Assembly (NCBI RefSeq): GCF_030161415.1
Contig: NZ_BSSU01000007.1
Span: forward strand, 62,001 to 126,000
Length of the DNA stretch: 64,000 bases
DNA from: Thalassotalea eurytherma
Lineage (GTDB): Bacteria > Pseudomonadota > Gammaproteobacteria > Enterobacterales > Alteromonadaceae
Reading direction: 5' to 3'
Translations under genes and position numbers: made by a program
The notes under the pieces: generated by a model
The model's input: the letters and a program-made list of their open reading frames with translations, nothing else
The model's database searches: none
Told to the model about the DNA's origin: nothing
In this document: positions 27,165-36,584 of the stretch, one piece after another
Layout: every line of letters begins with the position of its first letter
Numbering within the stretch: the first letter of the stretch is position 1

Positions 27165-28762
27165 TAGCCCATTAAACCTCTAATTGGTTCCTTAATTACA
27201 CTTGGAAATAATGAATAAATCATAAAAAACGTCAATAAAAATAAAAGTAACATATTCGATAAAATAAAGAGCCAAGTTTTCTTTTTGTGCCATTCTTGAA
27301 GGCCTAAAGATTCAGTTGCTGAAACAACACCAAATACTGGAATACCTGTAGCGCGAGACACTTGTGCACCAGATGTCACAACAGGTTTCAACTCACTAAT
27401 CAATAACGACAAACCAACGCCTACACCAAAACCAAGTACTGTGACAATTATATAGAATAATGCTCTATTTGGCCCTGCAGGCTCACTGCTAACTCTAGGA
27501 GGGTCTATAACTCTAAATTGTATCTTATTGGTCGTTTGATCGGCCTGCTGTGCCAAAGAAGCGGTTTCTTTTCTTACAAGTAATTCTTCATATTTTTGTT
27601 GAGTAATTTCATATCCACGATTTAGTGCAACTAATTCAGCTTCAATTTCAGGAAGGGTATGGATCTTATTTTCTAAATCAACAACTTGCTCTCGATAATT
27701 TTGCGCTCGAACTTCAAGGGAAGCAACAAGGTTTTCGAGATTATTAACTTGAATTTGCGCCTCTTGAACAACTGGGTTTTCACTATAAGCCAACGTGTTT
27801 TTGCTTGATGAATTGGTTGAAGCAATATATTCATTAATTTCTTTAGTCCGTTGCTCTTTCAAGTGTGCTAAACGTCGATTAACTTCAATCACCTCAGGGT
27901 GCATTTCGGTATACTTAAGTTGCAGTAAGTCAAGGTTTACTTCTAGCTCAGCGATACGGTCATCATATGTTGTTTTTATTGTAGATGAGTTTTGTACCGC
28001 ATTGCCTGGAGATAATTCGTTTTGAGCGGGTATAGTTAATTGTTGCTTTGCTGACTTGAGTTGTGTTTTGGACTCTAACAATGATAATTCAATGTCTTTC
28101 AATTGCTCTTTGGCAGTACTTAGCTTTTCGTAATATCCACCATTTTGATTAGGCAATACATCACTATATTTTTGTTTAAAATCCGTCAACCGGGCTTCTG
28201 CAGCTAATAATCGGCTCTCATACTCTCGAATTTGATCATCTAAGAACTCTTGCGCTGCATCTGCGTCTGTCCTGTTTTCTCCTAGTGTATTTTCAATAAA
28301 AACCGTTAAGGCAGATTGCACAACAATACGAGCAACCTCAGGATCTTTATTCTCGTAACTAATCGTATAAATATTCTCGTCGCGCCCTCGGCCAACTTTC
28401 TTAATATCTATATCTTCTTTCAATCTTTCAATTAAATTTTCATAGTCCTGAGCGGTCGTAGCTTGAATATCAAGGTCACTCATGCGAGTAATTTTTTCAA
28501 CGTTTGGACGACTTAAAAGCGTTCTAACCATCAGTTGGATTTGAACATTAGGGTTGTTCTCTACGGTAATGCCTTTTAATAAAGGGCGTAAAATCGATTG
28601 TGTATCAGCATACACCCTAGCTTCTGACTCATAAACATCATCCATTAACGTGACATAAGCCCAACCAATTGGACAAATAACCCAAGTCGCTACCATTAAG
28701 TAGCGACGTTTAATCCAGATACCTTTTAAATAGTCAACTATTTGTTCGAATAGTTCTTGCAT
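27164..28762 (-). CDS. XrtA system polysaccharide chain-length determinant (Wzz/GNVR type)
   Basis: The 532-residue protein has an N-terminal membrane helix (about 20-40) and a C-terminal pair near 430-450 and 495-515. A long periplasmic coiled coil lies between, with the GNVR-like region before the last helices (ALNRGYEITQQKYEELL). It begins with the Wzz entry VDYLKGIWIKRRYL. It should form an inner-membrane oligomer that sets polymer length and pairs with the separately encoded autokinase downstream. The stop TAA shares its last A with the kinase ATG. It corresponds to TIGR03007. Confidence 0.9.
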   Translation of the reverse strand: MQELFEQIVDYLKGIWIKRRYLMVATWVICPIGWAYVTLMDDVYESEARVYADTQSILRPLLKGITVENNPNVQIQLMVRTLLSRPNVEKITRMSDLDIQATTAQDYENLIERLKEDIDIKKVGRGRDENIYTISYENKDPEVARIVVQSALTVFIENTLGENRTDADAAQEFLDDQIREYESRLLAAEARLTDFKQKYSDVLPNQNGGYYEKLSTAKEQLKDIELSLLESKTQLKSAKQQLTIPAQNELSPGNAVQNSSTIKTTYDDRIAELEVNLDLLQLKYTEMHPEVIEVNRRLAHLKEQRTKEINEYIASTNSSSKNTLAYSENPVVQEAQIQVNNLENLVASLEVRAQNYREQVVDLENKIHTLPEIEAELVALNRGYEITQQKYEELLVRKETASLAQQADQTTNKIQFRVIDPPRVSSEPAGPNRALFYIIVTVLGFGVGVGLSLLISELKPVVTSGAQVSRATGIPVFGVVSATESLGLQEWHKKKTWLFILSNMLLLFLLTFFMIYSLFPSVIKEPIRGLMG

Positions 28763-28788
28763 TCCTGACCTCTAACTACTAGGAAAAA

Positions 28789-29427
28789 TTAAAACCATGT
28801 TTCAGGGATTACAATAATATCGCCTGGTAATAAATCTGCGTTTGCAGAAATATCGCCATTTTTAATTAAATCTTCTAAATAAATGTTGTATTGCTTTTGC
28901 TGACCATTCTCTACACGCACTAAAACGGCGTCGTTACCATCGGCGAACTCCGTTAAACCGCCAACTTGAATCATCACATCGAGTAATGTCATGTTTTGCG
29001 TGTAACTTAATGCCTGGGGCTCAGCAGCTTCACCTATGACTCTGATTTGCTCACTGAATGGGCCATTAAAGTCATTCACGGTGACAGTGACGATTGGGTC
29101 GCGTAAATAAGTTGAAAGCGTTTGTTCGATCGAACGCGCTAGTTCCGTTGGTGTTTTGCCTGAAACAGGGATATCTTCAACCAATGAAGTCGTAATCATG
29201 CCATCTGGGCGAACAACGAAACTACCTGAAACTTCAGGGTTTCTCCAAACGAAAATATTTAAAACGTCTCCCGGACCAATTAAATATTTATAGGAGGAAA
29301 TGTCTTTAGTTACGGATGGTTGGATTGTTGCACTAGGCAAATTAGGGTTACTACTACAACCACCAATTATAAGCGTTACAAGGACCAAATTTAATATTTG
29401 ACGATATTTTGTTATTAGTTTTTCCAT
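28789..29427 (-). CDS. XrtA system polysaccharide export lipoprotein (Wza-like)
   Basis: The 212-residue protein has a lipoprotein signal ending LIIGGCSS (probable lipidated Cys24). A polysaccharide export sequence follows, YLIGPGDVLNIFVWRNPEVSGSFVVRPDG, and then SLBB-type folds with IRVIGEAAEPQALSY and LLPGDIIVIPE. It is the outer-membrane secretin-like component (TIGR03027 type), shorter than Wza, and probably works with the beta-barrel encoded in the same operon. It is the first gene of the minus-strand export operon and is divergent from the initiating sugar transferase. Confidence 0.92.
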   Translation of the reverse strand: MEKLITKYRQILNLVLVTLIIGGCSSNPNLPSATIQPSVTKDISSYKYLIGPGDVLNIFVWRNPEVSGSFVVRPDGMITTSLVEDIPVSGKTPTELARSIEQTLSTYLRDPIVTVTVNDFNGPFSEQIRVIGEAAEPQALSYTQNMTLLDVMIQVGGLTEFADGNDAVLVRVENGQQKQYNIYLEDLIKNGDISANADLLPGDIIVIPETWF

Positions 29428-29640
29428 GGTGCTGACCTGTCAATGACATCAAAATTAACGATTTTGTAAACAACGTAACAGATTGTATTTGATTTTCATA
29501 TATCTTTCACTTAATTATGGCGTTATTTATAAGCTACGTTTTTATTACACTAGGCTAGCATTCTTTACATTCATACAACAATCGATTCTAATAGCGATGT
29601 TAGAGGAACTTTCATTATTCATTAGGACGATAGTTAGCTT
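29428..29640. promoter_or_regulatory. Divergent regulatory region of the two XrtA operons
   Basis: These 213 bases separate the export operon (minus) from the sugar transferase-deacetylase-xrtA operon (plus), so promoters for both must lie here or further inside the leaders. The DNA is very AT-rich. I found no convincing sigma-70 pair, no sigma-54 -24/-12 element and no strong dyad. Confidence 0.5.
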
Positions 29641-31044
29641 ATGGCAAGCCCCAAGTTTCGTGATGTATCTACAGGTAGTAAATCGCTTGTTTTAATTGAG
29701 TTTATTATATTTGCTTGCGCATTAATTTTCGCGGTATATATCAACACGGCATTTAATCTTTTTAGACACGTTGAAATTGAAAACAATGTTATTTTTGTTT
29801 ATGCCATGGTTTTCGCCCTAGTAACCCAATTATCCTCTTTAGCATTAGGCTTATACAACTCTAAACTGAGAGAAAATTTTAGAGGGGTACTTCGACGAGT
29901 TCTGATAGCGATTTCAATTAGTTTTTTTATTGTAACGATAATAAACCCGTTATACCGTCCTAACGAATTACCAATAGAAGCCTTAGCACTGGCTTCTTTA
30001 ATTAATTTTGTTTCTACTAGCCTGTTCCGAGCATTTACCTTCAAAGTTGACTTTTTCGGTTTAAATAAACGTAAAGTGTTAGTGCTTGGCGCTGGAGAAA
30101 GAGCGTCGATAATAGAAAGACGAATGCGACGTGATGTTGACCGTCAGAATTTCAATATCCATGGATTTGTAATTATGCAAGGCGATATTGAAGATGGTGT
30201 AAAGCATGAAACACGCATCCTTCTAGAGGATTCTTTAGTTTCTTACGCGTTAGAAAATAACATTGATGAAATAGTTGTAGCGGGTGATGAAAGAAGAAAC
30301 AACTTACCTGTAGACGAGCTGTTTGCATGTAAAATTCGCGGCATTGAAATCACTGAAATTTTGGATTTTATAGAGCGAGAGACCGGGCAAATAGCCGTAA
30401 ACCTTATTTACCCTAGCTGGGTAATATACTCTAACGGTTTTGCATCTAACAACTACCTGAGAAACACACTAGATTGGATTTTTAACGCCTCAATGGCCTT
30501 CTTTTTAATGTTGCTAGTTTGGCCTATTATGTTAATTACTGGCATCCTAATTAAGTTAGATGAAGGATTTGATGCACCGATATTTTACTTTCAACAGCGT
30601 GTTGGACTAGATGGACAAGCGTTTAACATCATTAAGTTCAGAAGTATGCGCATTGACGCTGAGAAAGATGGCGCTCAAATGGCGTCAGAAGATGATGACA
30701 GAACCACAAAAATTGGCAAATTCATACGCAAATATCGCATAGACGAACTCCCTCAAATTTATAATGTAATGAAAGGTGACATGGGCTTTGTTGGCCCAAG
30801 GCCAGAACGTCCAGAATTCGTTCAAGGCTTAATTAAAAACCTGCCATATTACAATGAACGCCACAATGTAAAGCCAGGGCTAACAGGGTGGGCACAGCTT
30901 AAATATCCTTACGGGTCAACTGAAGAAGATTCTTTAGAAAAGCTAAAATATGATCTGTACTATATTAAACACAGAAGCTTTTTATTAGATTTACTCATTT
31001 TAATTAGAACGGTAGAAATCGTTTTATTTGGCAAAGGGCGTTAA
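29641..31044 (+). CDS. XrtA-associated initiating sugar transferase (polyprenyl glycosylphosphotransferase)
   Basis: The 467-residue protein has about four N-terminal membrane helices, a nucleotide-binding-like middle domain (KVLVLGAGERASIIERR), a further helix near 285-305 and a bacterial sugar transferase domain. The catalytic domain shows IKFRSMRIDAEKDG, YRIDELPQIYNVMKGDMGFVGPRPE and KPGLTGWAQ. It transfers the first sugar-phosphate to undecaprenyl phosphate to start the repeat unit. It corresponds to the TIGR03013-type transferase of exosortase A loci. It heads the plus-strand operon. Confidence 0.92.
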   Translation: MASPKFRDVSTGSKSLVLIEFIIFACALIFAVYINTAFNLFRHVEIENNVIFVYAMVFALVTQLSSLALGLYNSKLRENFRGVLRRVLIAISISFFIVTIINPLYRPNELPIEALALASLINFVSTSLFRAFTFKVDFFGLNKRKVLVLGAGERASIIERRMRRDVDRQNFNIHGFVIMQGDIEDGVKHETRILLEDSLVSYALENNIDEIVVAGDERRNNLPVDELFACKIRGIEITEILDFIERETGQIAVNLIYPSWVIYSNGFASNNYLRNTLDWIFNASMAFFLMLLVWPIMLITGILIKLDEGFDAPIFYFQQRVGLDGQAFNIIKFRSMRIDAEKDGAQMASEDDDRTTKIGKFIRKYRIDELPQIYNVMKGDMGFVGPRPERPEFVQGLIKNLPYYNERHNVKPGLTGWAQLKYPYGSTEEDSLEKLKYDLYYIKHRSFLLDLLILIRTVEIVLFGKGR

Positions 31045-31049
31045 ACGGA

Positions 31050-31886
31050 ATGAGCAGTATAATTACCAACGCCATGACGGTAGATGTAGAAGACTATTTT
31101 CACGTATCCGCTTTTGATCAAGTTATTGATCCTAAAGACTGGTCGAATTACCAACCTACAGTCGACTATAACACGAGAAAGCTTCTAGATTTATTTAGCA
31201 GACATAACACCAAGGCGACATTCTTTATTTTGGGTTGGGTAGCTCAAGCTTTTCCTGAGCTTATTAAAGAAATAGCAGACCAAGGCCATGAAGTCGCTAG
31301 CCATGGTAGTAATCATCGAAGAGCTACAACTCAATCACCACAAGAGCTAGAATTAGATATTGCAACGAGTATTGATATATTAGAGCAAGCTTCTGGACAA
31401 AAAGTTACTGGCTATCGTGCACCTAGCTTTTCAATCAACAAGTCTAATGAGTGGGCTTTTGAGTTATTGGTAAAGCTTGGAATAAAATATAGCTCGAGCA
31501 CTTACCCCATTGAACACGACTTATATGGCACGCCAGACTGGCCAAGATTTAAATATTGGCGTGATGAAGGGTTATGGGAAATACCAATCCCAACATTGCG
31601 AATAAACAATAAAAATACTGGCATTGGTGGCGGAGGATATTTTAGGCTTTATCCATATTTTCTATCGAAAAAAAGAATTAATAAATTCTTATCAACTGAA
31701 AAGCAGCCTTATAGCTTCTATTTTCACCCTTGGGAAATTGATCCTAATCAGCCAAGAGTAAAAGGGGCTTCATTTACATCAAATGTTCGTCACTATATAA
31801 ACTTAGCATCAATGGAAAATAAAATTGAAAGACTGTTAAAAGACTTTCAATGGTCTAGCATGCACTCTGTTTATAATATTAAATAA
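31050..31886 (+). CDS. XrtA system polysaccharide deacetylase
   Basis: This 278-residue NodB-type deacetylase begins with MTVDVEDYFHVSAF, the opening of the TIGR03006 family linked to exosortase A. Metal ligands are in VDVEDYF and in GHEVASHGSNHRR (H-x3-H type). YRAPSFSIN and YFHPWEID supply later motifs. No signal peptide is evident. It probably removes N-acetyl groups from the growing or exported polysaccharide. It lies five bases after the sugar transferase and directly before xrtA. Confidence 0.92.
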   Translation: MSSIITNAMTVDVEDYFHVSAFDQVIDPKDWSNYQPTVDYNTRKLLDLFSRHNTKATFFILGWVAQAFPELIKEIADQGHEVASHGSNHRRATTQSPQELELDIATSIDILEQASGQKVTGYRAPSFSINKSNEWAFELLVKLGIKYSSSTYPIEHDLYGTPDWPRFKYWRDEGLWEIPIPTLRINNKNTGIGGGGYFRLYPYFLSKKRINKFLSTEKQPYSFYFHPWEIDPNQPRVKGASFTSNVRHYINLASMENKIERLLKDFQWSSMHSVYNIK

Positions 31887-31902
31887 AATATGGGCGATTG
31901 AC

Positions 31903-33366
31903 TTGGCTAAGCTACCTGTAAATAAAACAATCGAAGTGAAGTTATTTATCTACTTAGCTATCTGGTTGCTTACCTTCTATAAAGGCATTGAAACAGCAGT
32001 AGATGTTTGGATAACCTCTGAAATTTATAATCATTGTTTGCTCATTTTACCGATTGTTGCCTATTTCATTTATTTAAAACGTGCAGACATAATTCAAAAA
32101 TATCAACAAGAGAGTATGCTTTGGGTAGCGCCGTATATATTACTGCTAGCCATTTATACTTTTGCTAGTTTTGGTGATATAAAAATATTAATGCATGGCG
32201 CCGCGTTTAGCTCCTTGATTGTTATTATTTATGGTGCAATTGGATGGCCAGCAACCAAAAAAATAATTTACCCGTTAGGCTTGATTCTTTTTTGTATTCC
32301 GATTGGCGATCAGCTTGTGCCATTTTTGCAAGAATTAACCACTGATATCGCAGTTCCATTATTGGAATGGACCAATGTTCCGATATACAGGAGTGGGCTA
32401 TACCTTGAAATCCCCGAAGGACGCTTTCTAGTAGCTGAAGCTTGCTCTGGTATTAGCTTTTTAATCTCAACTTTTGCATTTGGCTATATTTATAGCTACG
32501 TATCATTTAGTAGCATTAAAAAGCGCGCTATATTCATTTCACTTTCCATCATTGTTCCACTATTAGCTAATGCCTTGCGTGTTTATGGCATTATTCTCAC
32601 GGGCCACTTGACCAATATGGAGCATGCTGTTGGTGCCGACCATTTGATTTATGGTGGCGTATTCTTTGGTGTAATCTTATTTATTTTGATTTTCCTTGGA
32701 GAGATATTTAGAGATAAAGACCGCAAATTAACTAGTTCATCGGCTTTAACGACAAATAATAATGTAAGCATAAAATTAGTATCAATAGCTTCTGTGCTAT
32801 TTGTTTGCTTTTCAGTGACAACTGCGATTTGGATATCTAAAGGGACAAGCACAACACAGTATGACCTATCGCCTGTAAAACTAACCAATATCAACATTCA
32901 AGAGGTTAGCAAGCTAAAGTGGCTTCCCCCTATTAATAATGCTTCACTAGCGCAATATTTTAATGTGGGCACTGTGGAGCAACATACACAATTGTTCATC
33001 GCTCAATTTAATGAAGCAGAATCAGAATTAATTTCATCGCAACATAGATACTTTAATGACGATTCTTGGACGCCAACAAAAGCAGCAACATTATCGCATG
33101 CTTTCGGTGAAGCTAAACAATTAGCATTGGTGAATAGTGACGATAGAAAGTTATTTTTATATGTAGTATTTGAGGTTAATGGCCGCTTCTATGCAAGTGA
33201 AACAAAGACGAAGTTATATCAAACATATTTAAAAATGATTGGGCGAAACCCTAACGGAAAATTAATAATTTTGGCTAATGAAAATAGCGAAATAGAGTTG
33301 CCGAGGCTCAATGTTATTTTTGGCTCGATTACAGAAGTAAAAAATACTAATCAAGGTAACTCTTGA
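31903..33366 (+). CDS. xrtA: Exosortase A with C-terminal EpsI domain
   Basis: Exosortase A is an inner-membrane transpeptidase-like enzyme that cleaves PEP-CTERM sorting signals. The first ~280 residues carry about eight membrane helices. The proposed catalytic residues are visible: Cys181 in VAEACSGIS, Arg226 in NALRVYG and His247 in DHLIYGG. The part after a helix near 300 is an EpsI-type (DUF3485) periplasmic domain, so this is the two-domain form. The start is TTG at 31903. The 3' end overlaps the convergent beta-helix gene by 20 bases. Confidence 0.93.
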   Translation: MAKLPVNKTIEVKLFIYLAIWLLTFYKGIETAVDVWITSEIYNHCLLILPIVAYFIYLKRADIIQKYQQESMLWVAPYILLLAIYTFASFGDIKILMHGAAFSSLIVIIYGAIGWPATKKIIYPLGLILFCIPIGDQLVPFLQELTTDIAVPLLEWTNVPIYRSGLYLEIPEGRFLVAEACSGISFLISTFAFGYIYSYVSFSSIKKRAIFISLSIIVPLLANALRVYGIILTGHLTNMEHAVGADHLIYGGVFFGVILFILIFLGEIFRDKDRKLTSSSALTTNNNVSIKLVSIASVLFVCFSVTTAIWISKGTSTTQYDLSPVKLTNINIQEVSKLKWLPPINNASLAQYFNVGTVEQHTQLFIAQFNEAESELISSQHRYFNDDSWTPTKAATLSHAFGEAKQLALVNSDDRKLFLYVVFEVNGRFYASETKTKLYQTYLKMIGRNPNGKLIILANENSEIELPRLNVIFGSITEVKNTNQGNS

Positions 33367-34480
33367 TAAGATCTTTTGTTAGCTTTTCGTTCGTTACATT
33401 ACCATTAAAAACGCCTTGAGAACCGCCTCTTAGGGTAAACCTTTTATTCGAAATATTACCTTCAACCCAAATGCCTGTTGTAGGCTTAAACCTAAGTTCA
33501 ATAGCATTAGGATAATGATGATTGAGTAGAATTACATTCCCTACTATCTGAGTATCTATAGTATCTTCAACTATGATCCCAACATCGGCATACGGGTGTT
33601 CTTTTACTTTATCATGATAAATAACATTTCCTTTAATCTTGCCTCCCTGCGCATTTAATTTTCCACTCCACGGTCCTTTACGCATACCAAAGCCAATACC
33701 ACGATCAGAATTGAGAATAACGTTGTCTTCAACAGTGTTGTTCTGAGAGTTATTCCACAAATGAATTGCATGCTCGGCAATGTGTTTTCCTGGGCTAGCG
33801 ATATTTGCAAAAACATTATTATTGATTCGCCAATTATGGGCAACGTGAGCGTCTATTCCACCAATATACCAATTAGGGCCAATGCCTTTTGAATACCAAA
33901 ACAAGCAATTTTCGATCACTACGTTGTCTGAAGTAACAGACAAATTCTTGCTATTAGAAGAAGACTTAAGCAGCTGTTCATAGCTATCTTGAAAGACAAC
34001 GTTTTTAATAGTGATATTTGACGCGCCGAATTCCCCACGAATTTGAACTAAATGGTTACCCACATTTTTTAATGTAACCCCATGTAAAGAAAAGCCACTC
34101 GCATTAACGTTGATCAAATTATCAACACCCGCTGTTTGTTTCATTCCTTGCCCGCTAATAACAGTGCTAAATGGTTGACTTGATTCACCGTAGATATGAA
34201 TATTAGGGGCATTAATTACGAGTGGTTTATCTAAAGTATACAAGCCCGGCTTAAGCTTAATTTTGGTATTCCCGTTCTTATTTGCTATAGAAAGCGCACT
34301 TTTAAACGCTTCAGAGTTATTTACGGCTATGACTGGAGATTCAGGACTTGATGCATCATTATTGATTACTACTGATTGCAACTTTTTTAAATATAGCACT
34401 TTGATATCTATCGGCTTAGCTACGGCAATAAGCGGCGTAACTAGCCAAAAGAATAAAATAAATTTAAAACAATTAATCAT
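33347..34480 (-). CDS. Secreted right-handed parallel beta-helix protein
   Basis: The 377-residue protein has a signal peptide (about 1-21, ending AVAKP). Its repeated beta-helix rungs contain INVNASGFSLHGVTLKN, ITIKNVVF, VVIENCLFWYS, WRINNNVFANI, NTVEDNVILNSDRG and TQIVGNVILLNHH. The fold is shared by polysaccharide lyases (for example PL6), epimerases and carbohydrate-binding proteins. No catalytic residues can be assigned. Its location next to xrtA suggests periplasmic trimming, epimerisation or binding of the exopolysaccharide. It overlaps the upstream acyltransferase gene by eight bases, so the two are translationally coupled. Confidence 0.75.
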   Translation of the reverse strand: MINCFKFILFFWLVTPLIAVAKPIDIKVLYLKKLQSVVINNDASSPESPVIAVNNSEAFKSALSIANKNGNTKIKLKPGLYTLDKPLVINAPNIHIYGESSQPFSTVISGQGMKQTAGVDNLINVNASGFSLHGVTLKNVGNHLVQIRGEFGASNITIKNVVFQDSYEQLLKSSSNSKNLSVTSDNVVIENCLFWYSKGIGPNWYIGGIDAHVAHNWRINNNVFANIASPGKHIAEHAIHLWNNSQNNTVEDNVILNSDRGIGFGMRKGPWSGKLNAQGGKIKGNVIYHDKVKEHPYADVGIIVEDTIDTQIVGNVILLNHHYPNAIELRFKPTTGIWVEGNISNKRFTLRGGSQGVFNGNVTNEKLTKDLIKSYLD

Positions 34481-35057
34481 TTCTCATCTTTATTATTTTT
34501 GCCGGGTTACCGGCTACAATTGCGTAATCTGGAACGTCATTAACTACCACAGCACCAGCGGCTACTATGCATTGCTTGCCAACATTCGCCATCACTATAG
34601 CTCCATTGCCAATCCATGAATTTTCACCAATGACAATTCGTTGGAAAACGCCACCTTGTTCTCTAATAGGTATGTCGAGATCACTGATGTTGTGCTGAGA
34701 TTTGCCACTTAAAATATGCACACCACTACCAAGTAGGCAATCTTTCTCAATTTGACACTTCCCAATATTACCTTGAGGACCTATATAGACACCTTCTTCT
34801 ATCTTAGTATCCTGGTGAGAGAAAATTGTACCAAATCCGATAAACGCAAAGGGTGAGCAGTGATTCAATGTAACCCGATAAAAATTTGCTCTTAAATAAC
34901 TACCTAATTTACCAGGCACCAACGACAAAAACTGGGAAAAAGATGCAATCAAGCTATCTGCATTTGCTACCCCTTTAAAGCAATAAAATAAAATAATGAA
35001 TGGAAATATGGCGACCAAACAAATAATGGAGATTAGTTGCTTTAATAGTAATTTCAT
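34473..35057 (-). CDS. Left-handed beta-helix O-acetyltransferase (CatB/WcaF-like)
   Basis: The 194-residue protein starts with a membrane-associated hydrophobic segment (about 5-30). It continues with hexapeptide repeats (GVYIGPQGNIGKCQIEKDC, LLGSGVHILSG) and ends with the classic loop IVIGENSWIGNGAIVMANVG ... VVVNDVPDYAIVAGNPAK. These transfer acetyl groups from acetyl-CoA to sugars. It probably O-acetylates the XrtA-locus polysaccharide or its lipid-linked precursor. It is coupled to the beta-helix gene downstream. Confidence 0.85.
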   Translation of the reverse strand: MKLLLKQLISIICLVAIFPFIILFYCFKGVANADSLIASFSQFLSLVPGKLGSYLRANFYRVTLNHCSPFAFIGFGTIFSHQDTKIEEGVYIGPQGNIGKCQIEKDCLLGSGVHILSGKSQHNISDLDIPIREQGGVFQRIVIGENSWIGNGAIVMANVGKQCIVAAGAVVVNDVPDYAIVAGNPAKIIKMRND

Positions 35058-35227
35058 TTTTGTTTCATTTTATCTGTTAATTTTAAACCAATAATAAAGA
35101 CGATACTCATCGATCTTTTATGAGCAAGTTAATGTAACTTACGGCAAACTCTTTGCAAAAGAGCCAGCCTCAGTTTCATAAATTAGATACTTCATCTATA
35201 CATCAAGAGCATATATGAATATAGACA

Positions 35228-36436
35228 TTACTCTTGAGTAAACTGTTTCAACGGTTCAAGTTGTGCCTGCCAAGAGTACTCTTCAACAATCAGTTTGTAT
35301 GCATTCTCTTTGATTGAGCTTTTAAGCTCTGCATCATTTTCTAACTGATTAATTGCAACGATAAATTCGTCTGGTGTATTCGCTATTAAAATTGATTCAT
35401 TATCATGACAATTTATACCTTCGGCACCCATCGGAGTTGAGAGAACAGGTAATTTACAAGCAAAAGCTTGCAACACCTTATTTTGAACACCTCGAGCTAA
35501 CCTAAAAGGTGCAACAAAATAATCAGCTTGATGATAATACGGCAAAATATCATCAACAAAGCCTGTTACATCTATTCCTTTATACTTTGTTAATGCCTCG
35601 ACTTCTGATGAAGGCTTCATACCAGCAATAATAAACTGAGCATTAGGGTATTCATTCAAAACACTTAACCAACAATTATCGACAAACCAAACAACGGCAT
35701 CAACATTAGGTTTATAGTCCATCACTCCGGTAAAGATGAATACAGGATCTTCGTTTTGATGCGACTTCTCAGGAGGATAAAAACTTTGGGTATCAAGCCC
35801 ATTCCCTAACACTTTAACATTAGGAGCGTTACAGACCTGATCATTAAACAATTCCACTTCTTTTTCAGAAATTAAGTAACACTCATCAAAAACTTCGGTA
35901 ATTCTTCGCTCATAGTCTGCAATTAATTTATGTTCACGACTATAAATATAGCTCATTGGCAACGATGAAGATTGAACATATTGCAGCCATTTGTCTGAGT
36001 CTACGTCCATGAAATCCATCACTAGTTTAGGCTTATAACCTAATTTACTAAATACTTTAGAGCAAAAAATATATTTAGCCATTGCTGAGCTAGTACATAT
36101 CACGACATCCATTCCTTCTTGGCGCAATTGCTCATCAAAAGCTTGTTGAAGGTGCGCAGAATAAAAATTTGTGACACTCAGAGATTCACCTGTAAGCATT
36201 CCCTTGATTAGCCTATTAACTTTGTGTTTTAAAGAAAATAAAGAACATGAGACATTGTCTAATTCACATTGTAAACCGACACTATGAGCTGTATCTGTTG
36301 TTTCATTCATTGGAGAAAAGACTGTAACAGCGCACCCTAATTCACTTAAATGTTTGACTTGGTTGAACGTGCGAATTTTTTCGCCTTTGTTCGCTGGAAA
36401 GGGGATGCGTTGCGCTAATACTAGAAAATTTAACAT
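35228..36436 (-). CDS. XrtA-associated glycosyltransferase (TIGR03087/Stp1 type)
   Basis: The protein opens with LVLAQRIPFPANKGEKIRTF, the diagnostic start of exosortase-linked TIGR03087 glycosyltransferases. It then shows a GT4-like C-terminal half with VFIFTGVMDYKPNVDAVVWF, DVTGFVDDI and LARGVQNKVLQAFA. I place the start at the ATG at 36434-36436, which gives 402 residues, the family's usual size. The frame is open a further 35 codons upstream, to 36541, but that part has no family similarity. It should add a sugar to the lipid-linked repeat unit in the cytoplasm. Confidence 0.85.
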   Translation of the reverse strand: MLNFLVLAQRIPFPANKGEKIRTFNQVKHLSELGCAVTVFSPMNETTDTAHSVGLQCELDNVSCSLFSLKHKVNRLIKGMLTGESLSVTNFYSAHLQQAFDEQLRQEGMDVVICTSSAMAKYIFCSKVFSKLGYKPKLVMDFMDVDSDKWLQYVQSSSLPMSYIYSREHKLIADYERRITEVFDECYLISEKEVELFNDQVCNAPNVKVLGNGLDTQSFYPPEKSHQNEDPVFIFTGVMDYKPNVDAVVWFVDNCWLSVLNEYPNAQFIIAGMKPSSEVEALTKYKGIDVTGFVDDILPYYHQADYFVAPFRLARGVQNKVLQAFACKLPVLSTPMGAEGINCHDNESILIANTPDEFIVAINQLENDAELKSSIKENAYKLIVEEYSWQAQLEPLKQFTQE

Positions 36437-36584
36437 TAAAATTTTAAGGGTTACTGATAAACACCCACTAAGATAACTATTTCCTAGAAAAAAAGTAAGC
36501 GTTAATAAATTTGTTTTTAATTTGTTAACAAATTCAGGCATTATAGGATTTCTTATATCCCTTTTATTTGCAGTGTAATTCGCA

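Noticed and set aside
29428-29640. Sigma-54 promoter for the XrtA operons
   Set aside because: I looked for TGGC-N8-TTGC type elements on both strands and found none with proper spacing.
35058-35227. Short ORF or RNA in the gap upstream of the acetyltransferase gene
   Set aside because: Only frames of under 20 codons exist. A small CTCTTT/AAAGAG hairpin is too weak to call.
36437-36541. Longer start of the TIGR03087 glycosyltransferase
   Set aside because: The extra 35 residues have no family similarity and would use up most of the divergent promoter region.
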